A stretch of DNA of 64,000 bases from Sphingopyxis sp. Root154 (GTDB taxonomy: Bacteria; Pseudomonadota; Alphaproteobacteria; Sphingomonadales; Sphingomonadaceae), in contig NZ_LMGI01000004.1 in assembly GCF_001427105.1 (NCBI RefSeq), positions 372,001 to 436,000 on the forward strand, in the 5' to 3' direction. Below are positions 1 to 7,266 of the stretch, one piece after another. Every line of letters starts with the position of its first letter. Position 1 is the first letter of the stretch. The position numbers and the translations under genes are program-made. The notes below the pieces were generated by a model. It ran no database searches and was not told the origin of the DNA. It saw only the letters and a program-made list of their open reading frames with translations.

Positions 1-318
1 GGCGCCGTTATATTTGCGCCCCCACGCGCCGATCGCCATCAGGATCGGCAGGAAGTCGCGCCCCGCGTCGGTGAGCAGATATTCGTCGCGCGGCGGGCGC
101 TGGCTATAGCGTTTTTTCTCGATCAATCCCGTTTCGACAAGCGCCGACAGCCGCCGCGACAGGATGTTCGGCGCGATGCCGAGGCTCGTGCGCAATTGCT
201 CGTACCGCGTCAGTCCGCGCTCGATATCGCGGAGCACCAGCATGCTCCAGCGGTCGCCGACGCGCATCAACCCGCGGTCGACGGGGCAGGTGCCCAGATT
301 ATTTTCGTCGCTGCTCAT
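1..318 (-). CDS. HxlR-family transcriptional regulator (C-terminus cut by window edge)
   Basis: The visible 106 codons form a winged-helix regulator of the HxlR type. The N-terminus carries the typical CPVDRGLMRVGDRWSMLVLR stretch, a Cys followed by the first helix, and then the recognition region RYEQLRTSLGIAPNILSRRL and the wing SQRPPRDEYLLTDAG. HxlR proteins are dimeric redox- or ligand-responsive repressors or activators that often act on a divergent reductase gene. Here the neighbour starting 72 bp away on the other strand is a short-chain dehydrogenase, which is the obvious candidate target. The shared intergenic region holds two AGTCAC direct repeats at 322-327 and 335-340. The reading frame runs off the left edge of the window, so the end of the protein is not seen. 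Family assignment is secure; the effector is unknown. Confidence 0.9.
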   Translation of the reverse strand, partial: MSSDENNLGTCPVDRGLMRVGDRWSMLVLRDIERGLTRYEQLRTSLGIAPNILSRRLSALVETGLIEKKRYSQRPPRDEYLLTDAGRDFLPILMAIGAWGRKYNGA

Positions 319-390
319 TGAAGTCACATAAGGCAGTCACTATCATTTTGCAAGCGACTCGCTCCGGGCCGCCTCATAAGGAGCAATGAT

Positions 391-1194
391 ATGACCATCC
401 CCACTGGAACGGCCCTGATCACGGGCGCTTCGACCGGCCTTGGCGCCGTCTATGCCGACCGCCTCGCCAAGCGCGGACACGACCTGATCCTTGTCGCGCG
501 CAACGGCGCGCAGATGGAAGAACTCGCCGCAAAGCTGCGCGCCGAAACCGGTGCCCAAGTCGATGTGATCGCCGCCGACCTGACCAAGAGCGACGATGTT
601 ACGCGGATCGAGCAGCGGCTGATCGATGACGCCGCGATAACGCTGTTCGTAAATAATGCCGGCATGTCGCTGAACGGCGGCACGCTGGAGAATAGTCCCG
701 TCGAGATCGAGACGATCATCGCGCTCAACATAACCGCCGCAGCGCGGCTCGCGATCGCCGCGGGCAAGGCGTTCGGCGCGCGCGGCAAGGGTGCGATCGT
801 CAACATCGCCTCGGTGCTCGCGCTCGCTCCCGAAACGTTCGAGGGCGTGTACAGCGGTTCGAAGGCGTTCCTGTTGAACCTCAGCCATGCGCTCGCGACG
901 ACGGGCCGCGAAAAGGGCTTCCACGTCCAGGCGGTCCTCCCGGGCGCAACGCGCACAGAGATCTGGGAACGCTCGGGCAAGGATGTCGACGCCTTCCCGG
1001 CCGAGATGGTGATGAGCGCCGGCGACCTCGTCGATGCCGCGCTGCTCGGGCTCGACCGAGGCGAAGAAGTGACAATTCCGCCGCTTGCCGACGAGGGTCA
1101 GTGGAAGGATTATCATGCCGCGCGGCTCGCGATGGGGCCGAACCTGTCGAAGCGCGACCTGGCGCTGCGGTATCTGGTCAGCGAAGCGGTTTGA
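391..1194 (+). CDS. Short-chain dehydrogenase/reductase (SDR)
   Basis: A 267-residue Rossmann-fold oxidoreductase. The NAD(P)-binding motif TGASTGLG is near residue 10, NNAG near residue 88 and the catalytic Tyr/Lys pair in VYSGSKAF near residue 153, with the conserved Ser upstream in NIASVLAL. The length is usual for classical SDRs, and the sequence resembles the DltE-like group of uncharacterised bacterial SDRs. The start is supported by AAGGAG seven bases upstream of the ATG. It is divergent from an HxlR regulator, which suggests induction by an electrophile or redox signal, but this is an inference. The substrate cannot be told from sequence. A weak GC-rich hairpin at 1204-1232 after the stop may end the transcript. 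Confidence 0.9.
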   Translation: MTIPTGTALITGASTGLGAVYADRLAKRGHDLILVARNGAQMEELAAKLRAETGAQVDVIAADLTKSDDVTRIEQRLIDDAAITLFVNNAGMSLNGGTLENSPVEIETIIALNITAAARLAIAAGKAFGARGKGAIVNIASVLALAPETFEGVYSGSKAFLLNLSHALATTGREKGFHVQAVLPGATRTEIWERSGKDVDAFPAEMVMSAGDLVDAALLGLDRGEEVTIPPLADEGQWKDYHAARLAMGPNLSKRDLALRYLVSEAV

Positions 1195-1269
1195 CGTAGA
1201 TCCCCTCCCTGTGGCTGAAGGCTGCAGGGGGGAGAGCTTCCGACCGGAAGTTGCCGATAGAGATGTGAA

Positions 1270-1346
1270 CCCCGACGAAAGCCGGGGCCCAGAATTCCAA
1301 CGCTAACCTTGCGCTTTTCCGCACTGGGCCCCGGCTTTCGCCGGGG
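1270..1346. repeat. REP-like inverted repeat
   Basis: Two 22-base arms at 1270-1291 and 1325-1346 are inverted copies that differ at one position, separated by 33 bases. The core is built on GAAAGCCGGGGCCC. It lies between the ends of two convergent SDR genes. Such CCCGGCTTTCGCCGGGG-type elements are commonly scattered between genes in sphingomonads. The long GC stem could also act as a bidirectional transcription end. Confidence 0.7.
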
Positions 1347-1383
1347 TGCACAAAGGGACAGCTCTCCACCCCAAAGCGGTCAT

Positions 1384-2157
1384 TTACGCATTGCGCGCCA
1401 TCAACCCGCCGTCGACCGGGATCACCGCGCCCGTGATGTAGCTGGCGGCGGGCAGGACGAGGCTGAGCGTCATATGGGCGACTTCCTCGGACTCGCCATA
1501 GCGGCGGAGCGTGGTTCGGCGCCTTGCGAAGATCGCTTTGTCTTCGTCGGGCACCTTGTCGGTCATGCCGGTACGGATCGGGCCGGGGCAGATGCAGTTT
1601 ACCGTGATGCCGTCCTTGCCGAGGTCGACCGCAAGCCCGCGCGTCAGACCGACCGCCCCCGATTTGGCCGCAACATAAGGCGTATCGCCGGGCGTCGCGC
1701 CGAGCCCCTCGGTCGACGCGATGTTGACGATGCGTGCGACGTCGCTTTTGCGGAGCCATGGCAGTGCGGCGCGAACCATGCGCTGGTGCGCGGTCAGCAT
1801 CACCGCGATCGCGCGATGCCAGATCGCCTCATATTCGTCCTCGGCGTCGAGCGGGGCGAAGCTCGAGATGCCGGCGTTGTTGATGAGGATGTCGATGCCG
1901 CCGAAGGTGTCGGCGATTTCGGCGACGGTGCGTTTGATGGCCTCCCCGTCGGCAACGTCGAGCGCGAAGGCCTTGGCGTTTGGTCCGGCTTCAGCCGCAA
2001 CCTCTTCGCAGGCAGCAAGATCGAGGTCGGTCACCGCGACCTTCGCGCCTTCGCTTGCGAGCAGCAGCGCGGTGGCGCGACCCATGCCGCTCGCCGCGCC
2101 GGTGACGATCGCAACGCGACCCGCGACCGAGCGCGACAGCGGCGGCGCGCCGGTCAA
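1384..2157 (-). CDS. SDR-family oxidoreductase with TTG start, coupled to amn
   Basis: A 257-residue classical SDR. It shows TGAASGMG near residue 18 for cofactor binding, NNAG, a catalytic Ser in NIASTEGL, and Tyr/Lys in YVAAKSGA. The C-terminus ITGAVIPVDGGLMA is typical of 3-oxoacyl-ACP-reductase-like SDRs; the real substrate is unknown. No ATG or GTG gives a sensible N-terminus in this frame. A TTG at 2157 overlaps the TGA stop of the upstream AMP nucleosidase gene, so translation is probably coupled to that gene. The alternative, a longer protein running antisense through amn, is not credible. It is convergent with the SDR at 391-1194, separated by a REP-like repeat. Confidence 0.85.
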   Translation of the reverse strand: MTGAPPLSRSVAGRVAIVTGAASGMGRATALLLASEGAKVAVTDLDLAACEEVAAEAGPNAKAFALDVADGEAIKRTVAEIADTFGGIDILINNAGISSFAPLDAEDEYEAIWHRAIAVMLTAHQRMVRAALPWLRKSDVARIVNIASTEGLGATPGDTPYVAAKSGAVGLTRGLAVDLGKDGITVNCICPGPIRTGMTDKVPDEDKAIFARRRTTLRRYGESEEVAHMTLSLVLPAASYITGAVIPVDGGLMARNA

Positions 2158-3635
2158 CGGAACGGCGGCTCGTTGAACGCGCGGAGTTTGCGGCTGTGGA
2201 GCTTGGCGCCCTCGTCGCGCATCGTCTCGCACGCGCGGATGCCGATCTGGAGGTGCGCGGCGATCGCTTCCTCGTAGAAGCGGTTCGCCTGTCCGGGCAG
2301 TTTGAGTTCGCCGTGGAGCGGCTTGTCGCTGACGCAGAGCAGGGTGCCGTACGGCACGCGGAAGCGATAGCCTTGCGCGGCGATCGTCGCCGATTCCATG
2401 TCGATGCCGATTGCGCGCGACTGCGAGAAGCGCAGCGCGCTGTCGGTGTAGCGCAGTTCCCAGTTGCGATCGTCGGTGGTGACGACGGTGCCGGTACGCA
2501 TGCGCTTCTTGAGGTCGGCGCCCGTGGCGCCGGACACCGCTTCGGCGGCGGTCGCGAGCGCGACCTGCACCTCGGCGATCGGCGGGATCGGGATGGCGAC
2601 CGGCAGAACCGCGTCGAGGATATGATCGTCGCGGAGATACGCGTGGGCGAGCACATAATCGCCGATGCGCTGGCTGGGGCGGAGGCCGCCGCAATGGCCG
2701 ATCATCAGCCACGCCTCGGGGCGCAGCACCGCGAGATGGTCGCAGATCGTCTTGGCGTTCGAGGGGCCGACGCCGATGTTGACGAGCGTGATGCCGCCGC
2801 CGTCGGGGGCGATGAGGTGATAGGCGGGCATCTGGTGACGCCGCCATGCGCTGTCGGCGACGAGCGCGCTGGCGTTGACGCCGGGCTGGTCGACATAGAG
2901 CCCCGCAGCGCCCGCGAGCGCGGTGTAGCGGCCTTGACCCACCTGCGATCCCGCCCAGGCGACGAATTCGTCGACATAGCGGTGATAGTTGGTGAACAGG
3001 ATGTAGCGCTGGAAATGCTCGGGTGCGGTGCCGGTATAGTGGCGAAGGCGCGCGAGCGAAAAGTCGGTGCGCAGCGCGTCGAACAGCGCGAGCGGCTGCG
3101 ATGCGGCGGGATCCTGCCCGAACAGCCCGTCGGCGAGTTCGTCGCCGATGTCGGCGAGTTCGGTGGTCGGGAAATGGCGCGCGAGTTCGAGCGGTGTGAC
3201 CCCGCCCATGTCCGACCCGTCGCTCGCATCGAGCACATAGGGGAAGGGGATCTGTTGCCCGGTGCGCGTCACCGACAGTTCGAGGTCGTAGTGACGGGCG
3301 AGGAGCATGAGCTGGTCGCGGAGGTAATCGGCGAACAGGTCGGGGCGCGTTACCGTGGTGACGAACTCGCCCGCGCGCTCGAAGCGGCCGAAGGCGAGAT
3401 TATGCCCCTTCTGCCCCTCGCGCTGCTCGCCGGTGGTGACGAGGCGGATCGCCGGATAGTCGAACAGGCCCTTTGCCGCGGCGTCGGCCGGCGGCAGCGT
3501 GCGATCACGGACATAAGCGGCGATGGCGGATTTGAGATTGGAGACCGACGTGCGGAACGCGGTTTGAAGTTCGGCGATGATGTCGTCGACGAGCGCGGTG
3601 GGGTCGGTGGTGTCTTGCGATGAGTTAGATGTCAT
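2154..3635 (-). CDS. amn: AMP nucleosidase
   Basis: A 493-residue protein that should hydrolyse AMP to adenine and ribose 5-phosphate in the cytoplasm and so help control the adenylate pool. The length matches E. coli Amn (484). The N-terminal part is the Amn-specific regulatory domain. The C-terminal half is a nucleoside phosphorylase-like fold with IGVGPSNAKTICDHLAVLRP, MIGHCGGLRPSQ and the IDMESATIAAQGYRFRVPYG region holding the substrate-binding Met-Glu. The ATG at 3635 gives the normal N-terminus; the longer open frame upstream runs antisense to other sequence. The gene's stop overlaps the TTG start of the following SDR. Confidence 0.95.
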   Translation of the reverse strand: MTSNSSQDTTDPTALVDDIIAELQTAFRTSVSNLKSAIAAYVRDRTLPPADAAAKGLFDYPAIRLVTTGEQREGQKGHNLAFGRFERAGEFVTTVTRPDLFADYLRDQLMLLARHYDLELSVTRTGQQIPFPYVLDASDGSDMGGVTPLELARHFPTTELADIGDELADGLFGQDPAASQPLALFDALRTDFSLARLRHYTGTAPEHFQRYILFTNYHRYVDEFVAWAGSQVGQGRYTALAGAAGLYVDQPGVNASALVADSAWRRHQMPAYHLIAPDGGGITLVNIGVGPSNAKTICDHLAVLRPEAWLMIGHCGGLRPSQRIGDYVLAHAYLRDDHILDAVLPVAIPIPPIAEVQVALATAAEAVSGATGADLKKRMRTGTVVTTDDRNWELRYTDSALRFSQSRAIGIDMESATIAAQGYRFRVPYGTLLCVSDKPLHGELKLPGQANRFYEEAIAAHLQIGIRACETMRDEGAKLHSRKLRAFNEPPFR

Positions 3636-3706
3636 CGCGTCGCTGTTGCATGAAAATGTGACAAAAGGGAAGGGGGCAGCCCGATGACTGCCCCGGCCCG
3701 GATTGC

Positions 3707-4189
3707 TTACAGCTGCTCGAGCATATGGTCGGCGCTCGACACCTTGAATTCGCCGGGGGCTTCGACGTTGAGCTGTTCGACGACGCCGTCGTTGACGATC
3801 ATCGAGAAACGCTGGCCGCGCTTGCCCATGCCGAATGCCTTGCCGTCCATCGTCAGGCCGACCGCCTCGGCGAAATCGCCATTGCCGTCGGCGAGCATCG
3901 TGACGCTGTCGCCGGCGCTCGCGCTCTTGCCCCATGCGCCCATGACGAAGGCGTCGTTGACCGCGGTGCAGACGATTTCGTCGACGCCCTTGGCCTTCAG
4001 TTCGCCGGCCTTGTCGACATAGCCGGGCAGGTGCTTGGCCGAGCAGGTCGGCGTGAAGGCGCCGGGAACCGAGAAGAGCGCGACGCGGCGGCCCTTGAAA
4101 TAATCGGCAGTATTGACCTGTTCGGGGCCGCTTTCGGTGACCTTTACGAAGGTGGCGTCGGGCAGCTTGTCTCCGGTCTGGATCGTCAT
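3707..4189 (-). CDS. Peroxiredoxin, Prx5 type
   Basis: A 160-residue thiol peroxidase of the Prx5/type II group, which reduces H2O2 and organic peroxides with glutaredoxin or thioredoxin as electron donor. The active site PGAFTPTCSAKHLPGY places the peroxidatic Cys at residue 49, with the conserved Pro, Thr and downstream Arg region. A second Cys in DEIVCTAVND could be a resolving partner. I chose the ATG at 4189 because AAAGGA sits eight bases upstream; an ATG at 4198 would add three residues and has no better site. The length is exactly that of the family. There is no signal peptide, so it acts in the cytoplasm. Confidence 0.93.
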   Translation of the reverse strand: MTIQTGDKLPDATFVKVTESGPEQVNTADYFKGRRVALFSVPGAFTPTCSAKHLPGYVDKAGELKAKGVDEIVCTAVNDAFVMGAWGKSASAGDSVTMLADGNGDFAEAVGLTMDGKAFGMGKRGQRFSMIVNDGVVEQLNVEAPGEFKVSSADHMLEQL

Positions 4190-4320
4190 GGTCGGCATCC
4201 TTTCACTCGAGGGGATTTTGATGGCGGTGACATCGGGTGCGCCGGTCGCCAAGTCAAGCGCCGGGCGGCGGTTGATCGAAAAGCTGGACCGCGCCGCCGC
4301 GACGCGGCATGGTGCCGCTT

Positions 4321-4884
4321 ATGAGCACAGACCCCACCTGGTTCACCGGCCAGCTGCTGCTTGCGCTGCCGGGCATCGGCGATCCCCGTTTCGAGCATTC
4401 GGTGATCGCGATGATCAGCCATGACGAGGAGGGCGCGATGGGGATCGGCATCGACGATCCGATCGACGGCATGACCGTCGGGGCGGTGCTCGACCAGCTC
4501 GAAATCGCGCACGAAGTGCCGCTCGACCAGCCGGTGTTTCTCGGCGGACCGGTCGAGCCGTCGCGTGGCTTCGTCCTCCACAGCCTCGACTGGGGCGGGC
4601 AGGAGGCGGTGCAGGTCGGCGATCGCTGGATGGTGTCGAGTTCGCACGATATCCTGCGCGCGATCGGTGAGGGGCGCGGCCCGTCGCGCTGGCTGGTGGC
4701 ACTCGGTTATGCCGGATGGTCGCCGGGGCAGCTCGAAGGAGAAATGGTTCGCCACGGCTGGCATGTCACGCCCGGCAGCGATGGCCTGTTATTCGAAACG
4801 CCGCCCGCCGAACGATGGCAGGCGGCGTTTGCCGAAGCGGGAGTGGACGCCCGCTTGCTGACCACCGAGGGCGGCGAAGCTTAG
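4321..4884 (+). CDS. YqgE/AlgH family protein (UPF0301)
   Basis: A 187-residue cytoplasmic protein of the conserved UPF0301 family. Family hallmarks are TGQLLLALPGIGDPRFEHSV at the N-terminus, the HDEEGAMGIGI segment, FLGGPVEP near the middle, and the ALGYAGWSPGQLEGE signature. The molecular function is not established; Pseudomonas AlgH has been linked to alginate regulation, but a direct role is unproven. Two in-frame ATGs exist at 4309 and 4321, neither with a clear ribosome site. I took 4321 because it gives the usual family N-terminus. The stop overlaps the end of the convergent TPR gene by four bases. Confidence 0.92.
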   Translation: MSTDPTWFTGQLLLALPGIGDPRFEHSVIAMISHDEEGAMGIGIDDPIDGMTVGAVLDQLEIAHEVPLDQPVFLGGPVEPSRGFVLHSLDWGGQEAVQVGDRWMVSSSHDILRAIGEGRGPSRWLVALGYAGWSPGQLEGEMVRHGWHVTPGSDGLLFETPPAERWQAAFAEAGVDARLLTTEGGEA

Positions 4885-5279
4885 CGCGCGAGCGCGAGCA
4901 GCGGGCGGCCCGTGTCGAGATTTGCGCGCGCGGTGCGCGCGGCCCAGCGCGAATCGACATAGCGGCCGTCGGCGAGTTCGAGATCGTAGCGGATCGGGCT
5001 GCCGATCGCGTTGTCGTAAGCGGCGGCGGCTTCGGCGGTGCGACCCAGACGAGCGTAAGCGGTGCCAAGATTGATCAGCCGCGACGGGTCGCGCGCATCA
5101 AAACCGGTGTCGCCGGTCAGCTTTTCGACCGCGGCGCGATTTTCGCCGGCCTTGAGTTCGGCATAAGCGACCGGAAGAACCTCCGAATCGGCTTGCGGCG
5201 CCGTAACCACGACGATCGATTGCGCCGCGGCAGGGCTAGCGAAAGCCAGTGCGAAGAGCGGCAGCAGAATTTTTTTCAT
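4881..5279 (-). CDS. Secreted TPR-repeat protein
   Basis: A 132-residue protein with a clear Sec signal peptide (MKKILLPLFALAFASPAAAQ, cleaved after AQ). The remainder is built of tetratricopeptide-like helices, including RLINLGTAYARLGRTAEAAAAYDNAI near residues 68-93. It is therefore probably a small periplasmic scaffold or chaperone-like protein. I do not recognise a more specific family. It stands alone: its 3' end overlaps the convergent yqgE stop, and its 5' side faces a 400-base gene-free stretch. An AGAT-rich region upstream lacks a strong ribosome site, but the signal peptide fixes the start. Confidence 0.8.
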   Translation of the reverse strand: MKKILLPLFALAFASPAAAQSIVVVTAPQADSEVLPVAYAELKAGENRAAVEKLTGDTGFDARDPSRLINLGTAYARLGRTAEAAAAYDNAIGSPIRYDLELADGRYVDSRWAARTARANLDTGRPLLALAR

Positions 5280-5680
5280 CTTTCGTATCTCCCCGAAAAC
5301 TTTAGCCGATTTTCTCGCGCGCCGGGCAAAAAGTCAATATTTCCGGGAGTTTGTAACACTGTTGTCACAATAGCGAATTAAGCTAAACGCAAGGCGCATT
5401 ATAAGTCAGGATTTTCAGAATCTTGGCTATATCGACTCGTTGTCACAAAATCGTGGCTGCGATTGTCATAATTGCGCCCGCTGAAATTTATTTTCGCAGG
5501 CCGACGCATTCGCGCCGACGATTCGTGCGCCCGGCATTCGGGCGGGCGGTGTCGATATTGCGATATAAAGAAAAGTTTATATTTGATCGGCGGCGGCGTT
5601 TCGTCTAGGGCGCCGGGCATAATTACCTGACTTTTCGGGGCCGCTCGCCTGCGGCCGAACTCGCCTACAGGAGACTGAAC
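5280..5680. promoter_or_regulatory. Gene-free leader between the TPR gene and ahcY
   Basis: About 400 bases, more AT-rich than the surroundings, with no credible coding frame. Three signals stand out. The near-palindrome TTGTCACAA occurs twice, at 5362-5370 and 5440-5448. An inverted repeat ATATAAA/TTTATAT lies at 5563-5569 and 5576-5582. A GC-rich hairpin sits directly before the ahcY ribosome site. Promoters for both the TPR gene (leftward) and ahcY (rightward) must lie here. No known riboswitch consensus could be matched by eye. Confidence 0.5.
5639..5656 (+). promoter_or_regulatory. Hairpin in the ahcY leader
   Basis: GGCCGC at 5639-5644 pairs with GCGGCC at 5651-5656 across a six-base loop. 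The stem ends about 10 bases before the ACAGGAGA ribosome site and 24 bases before the GTG start. That position would allow control of translation, but no partner anti-sequester is evident. It does not show the SAH-riboswitch consensus. Confidence 0.4.
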
Positions 5681-7096
5681 GTGGCCACTCTCGCCGCCGA
5701 TACCCGTGATTATGTGATTGCCGACATCGCTCTTGCCGACTTCGGTCGCAAGGAAATCAACATCGCCGAAACCGAAATGCCGGGCCTGATGGCACTCCGC
5801 AGCGAGTTCGGCGCGGCGCAGCCGCTGAAGGGCGCGCGCATCGTCGGGTCGCTGCACATGACGATCCAGACCGCAGTGCTGATCGAGACGCTGACCGCGC
5901 TCGGCGCCGACGTCCGCTGGGCGACGTGCAACATCTTCTCGACGCAGGATCATGCCGCCGCCGCGATCGCCGCGACGGGCGTGCCGGTGTTCGCGGTGAA
6001 GGGCGAGAGCTTGGCCGATTATTGGGACTATGTCGGCCGCATTTTCGACTGGGGCGTGGAAGATGGCACGACCTGCAACCTGATCCTCGACGACGGCGGC
6101 GACGCGACGATGTTCGCGCTGTGGGGCGCGAAGCTCGAAGCCGGGCAGGAAATGCCGGCGCCCGAGAATGAAGAAGAGATCGAGATGCAGCGCGCGCTGA
6201 AGGCGTTTGTCGCGGCGAACCCCGGCTACCTGACCAAGACGGTCAAGGCGATCAAGGGCGTGTCGGAAGAAACGACGACCGGCGTCCACCGCCTGTACCA
6301 CATCGCGAAGAAGGGCGAACTGCCCTTCCCCGCGATCAACGTCAACGACAGCGTCACCAAGTCGAAGTTCGATAACCTCTATGGCTGTAAAGAGTCGCTC
6401 GTCGACGCCATCCGTCGCGGCACCGACGTGATGCTCGCGGGCAAGGTCGCGACCGTCGCCGGCTTCGGCGACGTCGGCAAGGGCTCGGCCCAGTCGCTCC
6501 GCAATGGCGGCGCGCGCGTCCTCGTCACCGAAATCGATCCGATCTGCGCGCTGCAGGCGGCAATGGAAGGCTTCGAAGTCGTGACGATGGACGAAGCGGT
6601 CAAGCGCTCGGACATCTTCGTCACCGCGACCGGCAACGCCGACGTGATCACCGCCGAACATATGGCGGGCATGAAGAATATGGCGATCGTCTGCAACATC
6701 GGCCACTTCGACAGCGAGATCCAGATCGCGGCGCTGGCGAACTATAAGTGGACCGAAGTGAAGCCGCAGGTCGACCTGGTCGAATTCCCCGACGGCAAGC
6801 AGATCATCATCCTGTCGAAGGGCCGCCTGGTCAATCTCGGCAACGCGACGGGCCACCCGAGCTTCGTGATGTCGGCGAGCTTCACCAACCAGACACTCGC
6901 GCAGATCGAGCTGTGGACGCGGAGCGAGCAGTATAAGAACGATGTCTACGTCCTGCCCAAGCATCTCGACGAAAAGGTCGCGGCGCTGCACCTCGAAAAG
7001 CTGGGCGTGAAGCTCAGCCAGCTGAGCCAGAAGCAGGCCGACTATATCGGCGTGCCGGTCGCAGGCCCGTTCAAGCCCGACCATTATCGTTACTGA
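5681..7096 (+). CDS. ahcY: S-adenosylhomocysteine hydrolase (adenosylhomocysteinase)
   Basis: A 471-residue NAD-dependent enzyme that splits S-adenosylhomocysteine to adenosine and homocysteine, completing the activated methyl cycle. Visible signatures are GSLHMTIQTAVLIETL near residue 60, the catalytic-domain KSKFDNLYGC segment, the NAD-binding GFGDVGKG near residue 265, and the C-terminal KPDHYRY tail whose Lys and Tyr reach the partner active site. The protein is about 40 residues longer than the human enzyme owing to the insertion near residues 150-195 that is typical of bacterial forms. The start is GTG with ACAGGAGA just upstream. It stands alone; a hairpin at 7103-7117 follows the stop. 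Confidence 0.97.
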   Translation: MATLAADTRDYVIADIALADFGRKEINIAETEMPGLMALRSEFGAAQPLKGARIVGSLHMTIQTAVLIETLTALGADVRWATCNIFSTQDHAAAAIAATGVPVFAVKGESLADYWDYVGRIFDWGVEDGTTCNLILDDGGDATMFALWGAKLEAGQEMPAPENEEEIEMQRALKAFVAANPGYLTKTVKAIKGVSEETTTGVHRLYHIAKKGELPFPAINVNDSVTKSKFDNLYGCKESLVDAIRRGTDVMLAGKVATVAGFGDVGKGSAQSLRNGGARVLVTEIDPICALQAAMEGFEVVTMDEAVKRSDIFVTATGNADVITAEHMAGMKNMAIVCNIGHFDSEIQIAALANYKWTEVKPQVDLVEFPDGKQIIILSKGRLVNLGNATGHPSFVMSASFTNQTLAQIELWTRSEQYKNDVYVLPKHLDEKVAALHLEKLGVKLSQLSQKQADYIGVPVAGPFKPDHYRY

Positions 7097-7102
7097 CCGG
7101 TC

Positions 7103-7117
7103 GAGGGCTTCGCCCTC
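7103..7117 (+). terminator. Possible ahcY terminator hairpin
   Basis: GAGGGC and GCCCTC form a six-pair stem with a three-base loop, seven bases after the ahcY stop. Only a short pyrimidine run follows, so termination would be weak or factor-assisted. Confidence 0.4.
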
Positions 7118-7266
7118 TTCGCAACGATAAAAACTGTGGACGGCGCGCCCATCGGACGATGCGGCGCGCCGATCCGTATGACATGCGATTGAAACATGAC
7201 TCCATCGCCTTTAGGGCTGGCGAGAATGGCACCGAAGACAGCCGAAGCGTGGAAGATTGAAGCGGG

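Noticed and set aside
5600..5680. SAH riboswitch upstream of ahcY
   Set aside because: Position is right and a hairpin exists, but the conserved SAH-riboswitch core and pseudoknot bases could not be matched.
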